Shown: positions 23,650 through 35,900 of the stretch, piece after piece
How the letters are laid out: the number at the start of each line of letters is the position of its first letter
Numbering within the stretch: position 1 is the first letter of the stretch
From: Brachionus koreanus
Taxonomy: Eukaryota > Rotifera > Eurotatoria > Ploima > Brachionidae
NCBI GenBank assembly: GCA_016987375.1
Contig: PJRA01000506.1
Location: forward strand, 892,766 to 956,765
Length of the DNA stretch: 64,000 bases
Direction of reading: 5' to 3'
The notes under the pieces: model-generated
What the model saw: the letters and a program-made list of their open reading frames with translations, nothing else
What the model was told of the DNA's origin: nothing
Database searches by the model: none
Program-made: the position numbers and the translations under genes

Positions 23650-24636
23650 TTAAAATTTAAATGTTAAATTATTATAAATTGAATAGAAAGGTAATTTCTC
23701 TGAACAGTCATAGCCTAGTTGTCGCATATTTGGCACAATATCCGCTATTCTGTCCCACAAGCTACTTGACATTCTTCTTTGCCACTTGAATAAGTGTCGC
23801 TTATTAATTTCCATCGGTTTTTTACTCAAGTTTGTCAAATTTTTAAAAATTTTTCTTTTAGTTCCTTTAAAGTTTAGATATTTCATAACTTCGGTTATAG
23901 TTTGGTTTGTACTCAAAACTAATTTTTCATAGAAAACAATTTTGCATGCATCTTTTCCGAGGAGCCTACAATCTTTAATATAATCATCCATTATTTTATT
24001 CCAGCTTGAGAGGCCTTCTTCAAAATTATTCAGAAAAGTAGTGCGAGAAAAGTGAGCTCCTCTTTTAAGCAATGAGTCCACGGTGCTTCGAGGATCTCGC
24101 ACCATTAAAATAAATTTTACATTTTTGAACAGTTTTTTGATATATTTTGAATACAAAAAAATATCAGGATCTTTGTTGCATATGAAATTAGCAATTTTAT
24201 CATGTTTTAGAAGAATTTCTAAAATAAAAGCTGAAACTGAATCATCAATAAGATCTTTAGACATACCAGCATACTGTAGTCTCTCCCTTTCAATTTTTGA
24301 ATGAACCCATTCTTGGCGTCGGTATATTAAATCAGATATTATTTCTGTTTCTCTACCACATCTTATCATATGATTTTGATTAAGAAGCAATCGCATTAAT
24401 TCTAAACCAGAAGCTGGGAGTCCGGTAACAAAGATTAATGGAAGCTTACTATTATATGAGTAAACTCGTTTAATTCTAGGTGCTCTTATTTGATTATTTT
24501 CTAATTGAAAATTTGGATCAGCAATGATGTATGGTGGTTTCGGACAACTTGAATAATTTTTCATCACATAAATCAGCTTGATAAAAACTAAACTGCTTAG
24601 GATCCATAGGACCGTCTTCGTCAAAATCTTCAGCAT
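23650..24636 (-). CDS. divergent tyrosylprotein sulfotransferase-like protein
   Basis: 328 residues in a single exon. An N-terminal membrane anchor (VLWILSSLVFIKLIYVM) gives a type II Golgi topology, followed by a sulfotransferase domain. Family identity is clear from RERLQYAGMSKDLIDDSVSAFILEIL, NFICNKDPDIFLYSKYI, KFILMVRDPRSTVDSLL (3'-phosphate loop) and NMRQLGYD, all with close counterparts in the canonical gene at 51947. The 5'-phosphosulfate loop reads GLPASGLELMR where the family has [11 protein letters not shown], so the PAPS-contacting Arg and both Thr are gone. The segment after it is CGRETE instead of CGEETR; it keeps the proposed catalytic Glu but loses the following Arg. It is either a functionally altered paralogue or a non-catalytic one. 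The frame is fully open, so it is not an obvious pseudogene. Confidence 0.85.
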   Translation of the reverse strand: MLKILTKTVLWILSSLVFIKLIYVMKNYSSCPKPPYIIADPNFQLENNQIRAPRIKRVYSYNSKLPLIFVTGLPASGLELMRLLLNQNHMIRCGRETEIISDLIYRRQEWVHSKIERERLQYAGMSKDLIDDSVSAFILEILLKHDKIANFICNKDPDIFLYSKYIKKLFKNVKFILMVRDPRSTVDSLLKRGAHFSRTTFLNNFEEGLSSWNKIMDDYIKDCRLLGKDACKIVFYEKLVLSTNQTITEVMKYLNFKGTKRKIFKNLTNLSKKPMEINKRHLFKWQRRMSSSLWDRIADIVPNMRQLGYDCSEKLPFYSIYNNLTFKF

Positions 24637-25247
24637 AATTTTTAAAAGATTTCAGGTTTAACTATCAGAATTTATCATCTAATAAAAGATATTATTCTTG
24701 ATTTAAAATGATTACAGTTGATTATATTTGTTTACAAAAAAAATTTTCTATTTAATCATTTTATGTAAATTGAAGAAAATTTCAGAAGCTTTTGCTAATT
24801 GAGAAAAAGGAATTTTTGAAAAGCCTGCATTGAGATTATGTTTTAAAATATTTTTATTTTAAAATAATTTATTGATATTTTAAAATTTAATCACAGTGAA
24901 AATAATATTTTCTATTGATTTAGATGATCATTTTTCTTCAACCCTGTAGAATTTGTTTTTCGTCTTAGAAAATTCAATAATTAAAATAATATGATAATCA
25001 TTTCTTAGAGGAAAATTAAAATATTTTTTTTCACCAACATTGTGCATTTTTAAAAAAAAATTTTTTTAGACTAATTAGAATTTAGCCAATATTAAATTTT
25101 TTATGGGCTTATGTCATTACCATTTTTATTTTTTAATAAGCTTTGTGAAGATAAAAATTTTATTTTTCAAGTTAAAAACAAAAATCATATGAACTTTTAA
25201 CAAAACCAATCACTCATTCAAAATGAAAAATGAAAAATGTAATAATC
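24637..25247. other. AT-rich intergenic region
   Basis: About 610 bp between the start of the divergent sulfotransferase gene and the stop of the GT25 gene, both on the minus strand. It should contain the 3'UTR of the latter and the promoter of the former. No other feature is seen. Confidence 0.5.
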
Positions 25248-27605
25248 TCATAAATCTATGTGAATTTGATTCTTTATTTCTTTATTATCATAAATGGTTC
25301 TTGAATTTATAGTAACGCTTTCGAATTTAGTTGTATCTAAGAGTTGTGTATGTTCAGTATCTGAAATGTGACTAGGTTCACCAGTATAATGAGTAGGATA
25401 AATAATAGATGGATGAATGGCATATGCTAATATGTTTCTTTTCGGAAAAAATGAGCTCCAATATTCATTCGGTTGTCTGTCGAACATTATCGGTAAATAT
25501 TCATCTACTGGGAGTAGTTTTTTTAAAGGTTCATTTGAAAGCAACTTTTTAGCACCGTCCAAGCTCAATGCATATGCAACTGTCCAATGAGAGTATGCTG
25601 GTCTTATAAGGCCAAAGCTTTTGAATGGAACAATATCTAAATTCCATTCTTCTTCATTGAATTTCATTATTTTTCTTCCTAGATATCTAAAGAAAAACAA
25701 ACATTCAAAAAAGAACTTTGAAATTGAAATACTAACAGTAAATCCCATGAAAGCTTTGATTTTTCAATAGAATCAATCAGATTTATTAAAATACTTTTAA
25801 ATTCAAGAATAAACTTTGCATCATCTTCTAGTATAATTATTTTTTGATAATTTTTTGTGACCATCTAGAGTAAAATATTTATTTTTATGTAAAAAATACA
25901 AGAGAAAAAAACCTCTTGCCAAATAAAGTAGTGGCTTAAAAAGCATCCAATTTCACCATAGTTAAGAGGTCTGTCATTGTATGGATCCTTATAGTTTGGC
26001 AAACTTTTAATACCAAGAGTATTCAGAAATTGCTCATCAATTAATCGGCCATCAACGGCTTTTACAGTTTTGTAAGTAATTCCAAGATCATCAAGAGCTG
26101 ATTCTATTCGTTTGCGTCTATCTGCTCTTCGTTCCAAATTTATTACATATATTTCATCAAAACTTAATTTTGTTTTTTTTATTTTGGGAATTAAATCAAT
26201 GTCGATGTTTTTACTGATTTTCAAAGGCATATTATAAGTTTTGTCTGGACCTTTAAGTAAATGTTCAATTCTTAAATGCAAAAAAGCTTGATTTCTATCT
26301 TCAATTGAATCGGGAACATATCCATAAATGTCTCTGTTACAAACAAACATTGAAAGACCAATTTTTGTGGCCAGATAACTAATTCCTTCATCATCATTGA
26401 ATTCTTTCGAATTTAATTCTAAAATTTCGTTTATTTTGGGACTATTTAAGTTAATAAGAAATGACTCTTTAACACCATTGACTTTAAAACATCCAATTTT
26501 TTTCCTGTCGTATATTAACGAATATAACACTTTATCTGATTCGACATCAAGTGATTTAAAAGAAAAAGTTGAATGCCGGGTTTCACTTGACTCTAATAAA
26601 GGTGCAGAAATCGGTCTAGTAGAATAATTTTAATTTTTTTTTATTTTAAGATTCTTTTTTAAAGTTAATTTTACTTTTTCTTTCGGACTAAAATTTCAAT
26701 GACTTTCGCATTAGTCAAGATTGTATCTCCATTCATAAAAAAAATGTAATCAAACTTGTTTTTCAGAGCATATGCAAGTGCTCTTATTTTTTTGTTATTT
26801 GAAAAAAAAGCGTTTCCAAGTTCTGGCTAAAAAATCAATAAATATGATAGGGATTTTGGAATATAAAAGTTAGTAAAAGGCAAACAACTGATTAAAAGAG
26901 TCAAAAATTTCCAAGAATAAAATTATTCAGGTATTGTGAAATTCAAATTCAAATACAATTGAACAAGAGTTCTTCCTTTTTTGATAAGTTAAAATTTACT
27001 AAAATAAACAGCATTTAAAAAATACTGCTATAAGCAAAAATTTACTAAAAATAAGAAATATGACAGGGATTAAAATGAGAAATGAGATGCTTTTTTTTGT
27101 TTTTAGTAAAAAGTTAATAGAATTAATAATCATTAAGCAAAAAAAATTACGTGGTTTTGTTTGGTTTTTTCGTCATTATGAGTATTAATCATTAAGATAG
27201 TGTCGAATAATGGACGAGTTTTTGAGAGCCAATTGGTGAAAATTTCATAGCTGTTGTCCGAACATTTATCAAAAATAAACCTTTTTTTAAATTAAAATTT
27301 ATATAAAAAAAATAATTGTAAATTTACCATAGGTCACATTTTTTATTAGCATTCGGACATTCGATTTCTTCCAAAGTTGCCAAGAATGTCGGCAAAGAAT
27401 TTGAATTATCTTTTACAGTAACTGCAATCAGAAAGCGTGAATTTTGAAGAGTTTCATTCAAATCGTCCACTAAAGCAATTGAACCATTTGCTTTAATTTC
27501 TACTTTTTTAAACGCAGAAATTTTATCTATTTTGCTGCATTTAATGCTTTTTCGCCCGATCAAAAAAATATTTAAAATTACCATAAAATTAATAAAAATT
27601 TTCAT
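25248..27605 (-). CDS. COLGALT: GT25-family procollagen galactosyltransferase (COLGALT-like)
   Basis: Six exons on the minus strand: 27328-27605, 27151-27280, 26675-26826, 25913-26615, 25737-25864, 25248-25686; 609 residues, close to human COLGALT1. It starts with a signal peptide (MKIFINFMVILNIFLIG). The N-terminal glycosyltransferase half includes RALAYALKNKFDYIFFMNGDTILTN. The C-terminal half has FDEIYVINLERRADRR, RPLNYGEIGCFLSHY, IIILEDDAKF, YLGRK, LPVDEYLPIMF and IIYPTHYTGEPSHISDTE, all hallmark GT25 segments. The enzyme family transfers galactose to hydroxylysine of collagen in the ER. The C-terminus HIDL is a possible ER-retention variant in the position of the usual RDEL. The first Asp of the N-terminal D-x-D (FxDxDNFLTN) is Asn here. 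Confidence 0.92.
26930..27010. repeat. candidate MITE-arm remnant in a GT25 intron
   Basis: GGTATTGTGAAATTC at 26930-26944 followed by ACAATTGAACA at 26955-26965 matches the arm of the foldback MITE at 21556 (GGTTTTGTGAAATTT, then ACAATTGAACA). The downstream TTAAAATTTACTAAAATA also occurs in the similar segment at 54505-54615. It sits in the intron 26827-27150. No second inverted-repeat end is visible, so it is a fragment at best. Confidence 0.45.
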
Positions 27606-29937
27606 TATATCTAAAATAAAGATTTAATTTTTACTCATTCAATGAATCATATTCTTTTTTTTTGAATAGATATAATGGCTAGTTTAAGAATGCAGATTGA
27701 AAAAAAAATATTGAATCAAAAATATAAGTTCATAAATTGACCTGTATTCTTTCAGAAAAATTAATAATTTAGAGTATGAATCAGATTATTATTGAATTGA
27801 TAATTTATATCTATCTATGTCTGAAAAAGTGCCTTGTAAAATTTCTGATTTTTTAAGCTTTTTTAAATAGAATTGCAGTGCCATCTAAAGCATTTAAACG
27901 TACTTTATTGATCAAAAAAATTAGATTTTAATTAGAATTCGGTAGTCATGCAAGCAGAGTATCGAGAATTCAAAATCCGCTGAGGGTGGAAAAATCTTCA
28001 AAATATCTCTGCAATACGGGGCGCATGTTAAAACCCATTTAATCAAAAAATGGGGGACCGGTTTCAACTAGGTAATCATAACAGTGTAGATGATCAACTC
28101 GATACAGTTGCCTCTCGTTCCAGATCAGTGCTGTTGCTCAAAAAGGTACTTGAAAAGGAGATGAGTGACTCCTCCATTATCCACTAGTATAGAGTAGCGT
28201 CAATTATCATTATTATTATTTAATTTTAGGTTAGCCAATTTTGGTTGACCAAATTTAATTTAAACAAATTTTGTAATTTTTTAAATTTTGGGTTTAATAT
28301 ATCATAAATACTGAATAAAGATTATATAAAGACTGTTGTTGATCTTTAACCAATTTTCAAAAATTGAGATGCTTAATTTTAACTAGTTTTTATTTATAAT
28401 TTATTTTTTATTTAGGGACTAAATTTTGTGATTTTAATCGATCAAGCGTTGGTTACCAACATCACTTATCATTTGCTATTCAATTGCGATTGAATTAATA
28501 GAAATTTGATCAATTAAATAGGATAAATATAAATATTTTAATTTTTAAACATATTTAATGTTGATGATTATAGTTATTAGCTTTTCAAGTAAAAAAAATT
28601 TAAATTTTTATTAAATTAATTAAAAAATTCTAAAATTAATTAGAATATTATTTGAATATTTTAATACAACTGAGTATTAAAAAATTTAAAGAAAAATCAA
28701 ATTTTTCAAAATTAGCTTTTAAGATCCATTTTTGACCAGCTCGCTTAGCCAAAATTACAAAATCATCAGAATATAGAAATCCTTTAATGGGCAATAGGTG
28801 TGCTTATATTTTATATTTAAGCTAATATTTACATAAACGAATTTTGAATTAAGATTTTAAGGCTTCATACTTTTTGAAATCTGTAAATTTTCATTAAGGC
28901 AAAAAGTTTTTCTACATTTTTTTAATTACTAAACCTTTGAAAATTTTGATTTGAATGTCTACATTTTTCATTTAACTTAAAAGACCTGAAAGATATAAAG
29001 CGTCCTAAAAATTTAAAGAATATTTAATTAATAAAATCGAAACTAATCAATCAATTTTTTAAATTTGTTCATTTTTATTAATTTAAATTTAGTATTAATA
29101 TAATTTTAATTTTTTTATTTAGCTTTATTTTTAAAGAATTTAACACTAAAATGCACAAGGGATTTTTGAGCCTCCTTTTAAAAAATTTAATTCTGGTGTC
29201 AATGGAAAAAGTTAAGATTTTTTATTTTATAAAAGAATTTAATATAATTTAAAAAAGAAAATAAATAAATAAAAACTTTAAATGATGAATAATATTTAAA
29301 CTAATATATATTGAAATAAATTTTGAAAGAGCATCAAATAATTGGTATTAGACAACAACACTAAAAGAAAAAAATCAAAAAAAAAAAGAGAGGAAATATG
29401 ATTTATTTAACTAGCATACAGTTTCCAAGCTTTAGAAATTATTTTTTATCTTAAATCTGTGTTAGAAAAACTCTATTTGATCTTTGGACTATGTTTGTAT
29501 TCACAGTTTGTTTGAAGTAACTGTATCACTAGTTTAATTAAGACATACGCAATAGTTTTTTTTGTTTTGTTTTTCAGCTAATTTTTGTACTTTTAAATAA
29601 TCTTATTAATTTAATTTCAACTATATTTTTTAAAATCAAACAACAATTTTTCTAGCCTTCATCCAAAATACTAAATAAGCTTAATTAAATTCTAAATATT
29701 TATTTTCATCAACAAAAAAAAATAAAGAAAAAAACAACAAGTCGAAAAAAAAATAAGAAAAATTTTTTCTGATAGTTCCACTATTACTTTATCCAGTTTT
29801 AGGCCATTCAACTATTTTTTATGCTTAAAAAAAAAACAAAAAAAAAAAAAACAAAATCAATAAAAAAAATGAGTCAAAAATTTTATTTTACAAAATTCCC
29901 CCTAATAAATAAACATAAATGACTACCATAGCGTTGA
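27606..29937. other. intergenic region upstream of GT25 and downstream of NCoR
   Basis: About 2.3 kb. It is AT-rich except for a less AT-rich segment at about 27940-28230, listed separately. The last 600 bp before 29938 are A-rich on the plus strand and probably hold the NCoR 3'UTR. No other gene is seen. Confidence 0.5.
27940..28230 (+). repeat. possible truncated SINE-like repeat with (ATT)n tail
   Basis: A roughly 290-bp patch of near-balanced composition in very AT-rich DNA. It starts with a stretch resembling the T-arm/B-box half of a tRNA (GAGAATTCAAAATCC), contains a possible hairpin (CCCATTT with AAATGGG) and ends in ATCATTATTATTATT. That layout suits a 5'-truncated tRNA-derived SINE, but no A box is apparent and no second copy occurs in the window. 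Low confidence. Confidence 0.3.
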
Positions 29938-32900
29938 TTAATTTTCAGTGTCGGACATATATTCATATTGATTGTGATAAGAATTTAGAATAGGACCGAT
30001 TGTCGAGTGTTGATTAGGCTTGAGCATTTTGGGATAATTGGGCGGCAAGTGTTGCGAATGATGGGAAGAAGGTGGTGGTGGCGCATAAACGCCGTGTTGA
30101 TGAAAAGCGCCGCTAGACGGCGGAGGCATCGACGATGGTATCATGTGAGAACCGCTAATTGAAGGTCTGCTATATTGCTGCGATTTGCCCATAGAATGCT
30201 CCATAGATGAAGTAGACAAAAGTCTCTTTTTAAAGCTCTGCTGCTGTTCATGATGATGCATTTGCTGTGCCATTTGATGCTGGAACGGCATCATGACCGA
30301 TGACGACTGACCATACGAACCGGATTTGGATGGTGAATGGTGGGTCTGCATATGGTGTCTACCATGATTGTTTGATGCCGATTCTTGAATAATTACGTCG
30401 GGCGAATGATGCATCATTTGACCATGATGCATTTGTGGGCTTTTTAAACCGGTTCTGACATGATGATCATGTTGACTTAAATGTGGAGGTACGTGATGAG
30501 AAGGCGCAAAACCGTGTGAGTCGTTCATTAAATGAAGAGCCGAAGGTGTCGATTGAGAATTATGTGACGTTTTTTTGTTGCCAAGCGACTCAGAACCTTG
30601 TTGAAACTGATTCATCATGTTGGCAGCGCTGAGAATACTTTGTATTAGCGATTCGGCTCCGTTCGATGAGCCTGATTGAAACATGTTCGAATTCATACAA
30701 GCCACAGCAGCGGCTGCAGCTGCTGCGGCCGCGGCTGCCGAGTTATTCGAGTTCGAAGCAGCCGAAGTGGCCGCCTGAATTATGCTCGCTATTTGAGCAG
30801 CAGTCAAGCCTGAATTTTGATTACTCGGCGAATTGGTTGGATTGTAAGAATTTGTTTGAGATTGGACTGGTGGATGCGGTGGTGGAGAAGGAGACATCAT
30901 TTGTTGATTTGATTGCCTCGACGCATACTGTCTAGAACGATTAGTCGGATAGCCTTGTTGATCCAAATCGTGCAATTCTTTGTGTATTAGCATAGCGACA
31001 GAATTTTGTGGCATAGAACTCGGCGATAGATTAGTAGATGCTGATCTAGCTGGTCCTGGACTATTTATTGGATAGTTCATGTACTGTTGACCGATTGGTC
31101 TGTGCGGTACAGGCTGTGCAGGCGGAATTTTTTGTGGCACTGGCGTGAAGCCTTTTTTGCTTGAGGGACTCGGTGACGATGGTATACTCTGGACTGGCTG
31201 AGTCGAATTGGAGCCTGGTTGAGCGTAGCTACGCGCCTGAGCAATCAAATTCAAGTCCTTGGTGGGTTTAGTGGACTGTCTAGAGGGCGATATAGCTCTT
31301 TGTAGCAGCTGTTGTTGTTGTTGTTGCTGTTGCTGTTGATGGTAGTGTTTTATTTGTGGCGATCTGCTAGGATCAATTGGGGGTATGTTAACTGGTGGCG
31401 GAAGTTCTTCATTCAAAGACTTCATTATGACACCACCTAGCATTGATCCGATCCAATTTTCGGATTTTTCGCTGGGTGATTGCCGCTTTGGAGACGGTGA
31501 TGGTCTTGGCGCTGCTTGACTAGGACTTTGCGTCGGTTTTGGTGAAGTTAAATTTTCCTGTAATAGTTTCATTGTAAGCGAACTAGTGCGAGCTCTAGGC
31601 GTTTGATCATCGCTTAAACTAGCCAATTCGCTCTCAATTATACTCTCGATTCGATTTTTCATTCTAGGCTGTTGAGATTCTATTTTGTCATCTACTTGCT
31701 GATTTTCCATTTTGTTATTTGTCTCTTCATTGTCCGACTCTATAAGTATCTCTTGTCTTGTCTTATTATTGCCAGGCGACGAAGCCACACTTGAACAACT
31801 CGACTCGTCTGATTGACTTTTTTTAGCTTTAAGCAAATTGGCCGCAGCATTGTTCTCATTAGACGACATGGGTAATTGATCCTTAAATTTTTGCATGTCT
31901 ATTTCATCGACTGGTTTGTCATTCATTTTGACAATAATTGTATCGACCCATCGGCCTAATGTATACTTTTTTTCATTTTCCAAGTCGACATCGTCGTTTT
32001 GTGCGAGCACAACTCTCGCCGGATTTTGCGCTTGTTGATTAGTGTTCATCTTGGTCAAATTAGTATGTAGCTGTTCGCTAATTAAATCATTTAGAACACT
32101 ATAGCAATTTGCTACTTCGGGCGTGTCATTTTTTTTTTGTATCATTAATTCTTTTTTGTCTATAGACGGAGGCCGTGAATCGCTTTGTTGCTTGGATTCG
32201 GCCTGAACAGAAGTGCCTTTGGTTATTGAGCCGAAAAAAGAGGAATTTTGCGAGCTAGTTGATGAGACGGGCGATTCAACCGGTGACTTGGGCTTCTCGT
32301 TCACGCTCACTTGTAAAGCGGTCTTAATCGCATCGTTTATCACCTCGCTTATTTGTTTGGCCGGAACCTTGGGATCGCACGCATTGTTATTTATATCGTC
32401 GTGCTCGTCGGTTTTCATTATTTTAGACTTTTCTTTTGAATTTTCGATTGCTTGAAAAGATGAATCAAATGAGTTTTGTGATATGGTAATTTGTTCGGTC
32501 GGCGATACAGTCTCTATTTTAGTCTTATTTGGCGAAGTGGTTGATGAAATTCGATTTTCCTGCGTGTCCTCGGACGATTCGGATATTGGCTCGTCGTCGT
32601 CGTCATAATCGTGGTATTCGTCATCGCTTACCGCCATGGCACTCTCGGCCGGCTTCGCCTCTTCCTGGCGGCACTTGAGCTCCTCGGCCAAAAGCTCGTT
32701 GAGACGCGTCAGCAGTCTTTTAAAACACTCGAGACAAAGTCTAATTCGGGGCGCTTCGCTCGGCTCTTTTGCTTCCGGAATGTCTAGATTGAATTCGTGT
32801 CGCACTATTTCCTGTTTGCTAGATGAGAGAGAAAAATATTTTCTCGGCACACATCGTAGACCGATTCGTCGCGATGACTTGGTCGATCTCGACTTTTTTT

Positions 32901-35900
32901 TGGCATTCTTTAATTTTTTACACGAAATGCACAAATTGTCCGCTTGACTAAAATTTTTGGAATTTTTTGTCGAATTCGACTTGTCGTCGTCATCATCGTC
33001 CTCGTCGTCTTCGTTTGCCTCATCGCCGTTCTCGTTCTCGCCACTATTTTTATTACTAAGCGGCTCATTGTGTTTTTCGCTCTTTTGCGACTGCTCATTC
33101 ATCTCATTTTTACTCTTCTCTTCTCCTCCATTCGAGTTGTTCGATTGATCGTTAGTCATTATTTGATTTCCTTGATTTTCAACCGAGTGACTTTCCGTGT
33201 CTTGACAAAAAAAAATTTAGAAAAAATCCGAATAAATTTTCGTTGCTTAGCAAATTTTATTCAAAATAAATTAAAACTAGAAATTTTTAGCTTAAATTAA
33301 GTTGGCTTTTTGGGCTATGAATTCTTAAACTCACTGGTGATTTTATGTTCTCTTTGTTTAAATTTTAAATTAGCATTTTCACAAGTGTAATTTTTTCATT
33401 TCGAATTTGCAAAAAAACTGGTTAATTTAAAAATTAATTTTTTCTATTAAATTGCCTAATTTAAAAAAAAAAAAACCTGATTTAAAATCAATCCAATTAA
33501 CTTGATGGCAAAAATATGAAATTATTACTAGGTCTTGATTATATTTGAATGAAAAATTAATTGAAGCTAAATAAAATTTTGTCTTATAAATAATAAAACT
33601 TATTGCAAGAAAATTTTATTTTTTTATTTGAATTTTATCTGATTTATTGAGACCTAAGATATCAAAATATCAAACTATTAAAACAAAAATCTTTATGTAT
33701 CCTAAGATTTTTCAAACAACTACTTGGTTAAAATTTAGTCACCTGTTCAAAATTTTTCAAAAATTAATCATAAAAATCTATATTTGAAAAAATTATGCCT
33801 ATAATTATTAGATGCATGAATTTTCACTATGGTCTTATGTATATAAGTAAAATCTAATTAGCTTCTATTGGAAAAAAAAAAATTCTAAATCGTTCAAGCG
33901 AAGTTGGATTTATTTTTTGAATTTTGAATAAACTATTAAATGCTTATCAACTAAGCTTATTTTAAAATCAGTTAGACGAGTTCTTATTTAGCTTACTTGT
34001 TTAGTCTGACCATAGGCAGATGGTGTTGATATTTTTCTAGAAATTTAAGCAAGAACAAAAAAAAAGCTATATTTTTGATTTGACTTATAAAATTTGGGAT
34101 TTAATTATTCTTTTTATTAGAAATATTTGACGGATCTAGATCGTGATTTTATCTATCATTTGTTTTTGAACAGTGGCTTCATGTGGACATAATAAATGAA
34201 CATTACTAACCTAGTTTAATCGAATCTAGACTCAATAAATAATTAAATTTAAACTGAAATTTTAAAATCATATTTCAAAGTCTTTTTTATTAGATGACAC
34301 GACTAAAAATTGAAATCTTTTAGTAATACATTTTCTGATGAAGCTTTTCATTTTGCCTAGTAGAAAATATGTACTTAATGATCGAAAATTTTAGGAAAAT
34401 TTGGTTTCTATAGTGAGAAATAAGAGTTCATTTTTGAAGTCATTTAATAAGATTCAATTTTATTGTAGGGACGCCCCAATGAACTTATTTCTGTACTAAA
34501 ATCGCATTAGAAATTGAAAGATTGCATTTTCGCTATAAATTAAGTGTCATTCATAACTCAAGGTAGCAAACATACGATTTTAATATATCACATCATTTAA
34601 TTTACGTAAATAAGATTTTTAAACTTCAATGTGTTTTGATTTACAGAGACTTTATTTTAAAGATTAATCAATTTAATTCTTCAAAAAAAGAATCAAACTC
34701 TTGAATATGAATAACTCTAAAATTTTATTAATGATTTTAAAAAAACGCTTTTGGATATTTAACTAAATTTCTACTTACTTAATTTGAATAAAGAGTCAAT
34801 CTTTTTTTCAATCGTTTTTTCAATATCAAACTTAGTAGCCAAAATGAAAGTTAATATTTTTTATGGTATGGTTGATTTCATTTTTAGTTTCCACGTTTTA
34901 TTTATAGTTAAGACCAATTTTATGAAAAAAAATTTATAATTATTTTCTTTTTATTTTTTATACTCAAAAATAAACAATTTTATTTTATTTTTTTATTTCT
35001 AGTTAAGAGGTAAATTCTAAAATTTAAATGAAAAAAATCCTATTTTACTTGGCATAACTAGGTTAATGGCTTAAAAATAAAGCAATTCTTTAACTAATTA
35101 AATAATCAGATTTTTTACCAACATATTTTTATCAGTTGTGCTAAGCTGAAATAATCAGAAACTTTTTATTAAAAAGAAAAATTCGTTGGCATTTAAGCAA
35201 TTAGAGAAAAGTGCCAACAAAAAAATCAAACTTACTTTGGTCATTAATCAAAATTCCAACTTGATCGATGTTTGCATTGTTGGATAAATTATTTACATTT
35301 ATTTGATTCGGGTTTGATTGATTATTGGAATTATTAGTGTTCGAATTATTCGAATTTGAATTAGAATTTAATGAGGTGTGGCTTTGCATAGAAGGATTTG
35401 TAGAGTTTGTCGTAGAACTACTTGAATTTCCTCCATTATTATTATTGTTATTTGTATTCGACTTTAAGTCCTTTTTTCTTTTACGCTGATTTTTTCTTAT
35501 CAATAATTTATAGTTTACTTTTTTTTTCGTCAAGTAATAATACTCGATACAATCACCAACTGTTTTTTTATCCAAAAATGAAGCAATTGCATCGAAATTT
35601 TTGCCATAAATGAGCATTTTCTCCAAGAAAATTTCTTTTTCCCTTTCGTTCCAGAAGACTTCATTCTTACATTGTTTGAAAAGAGCAACTGGGTCGACAA
35701 CGAAGCCGTTTTCATTTACAAAAGAATATTTACGCTGCTTTACATCATAAATAACTGGAGGCACTACTGACAACGCTAGCATTCGTTTACGTTCATCTTC
35801 GGTTAGCTGACTTGCTTCCAATATTGCCATTTGGGCTTCTATTTCAGAATGAGTGCGCTGGTACTTTTGGGCTGTTCTTTCTCGCTCTTCGCGCTGTTTT

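Noticed and set aside
32636..33300. Plus-strand ORFs with long Ser or hydrophobic runs over the NCoR last exon.
   Set aside because: Shadows of the acidic and basic coding sequence on the minus strand.
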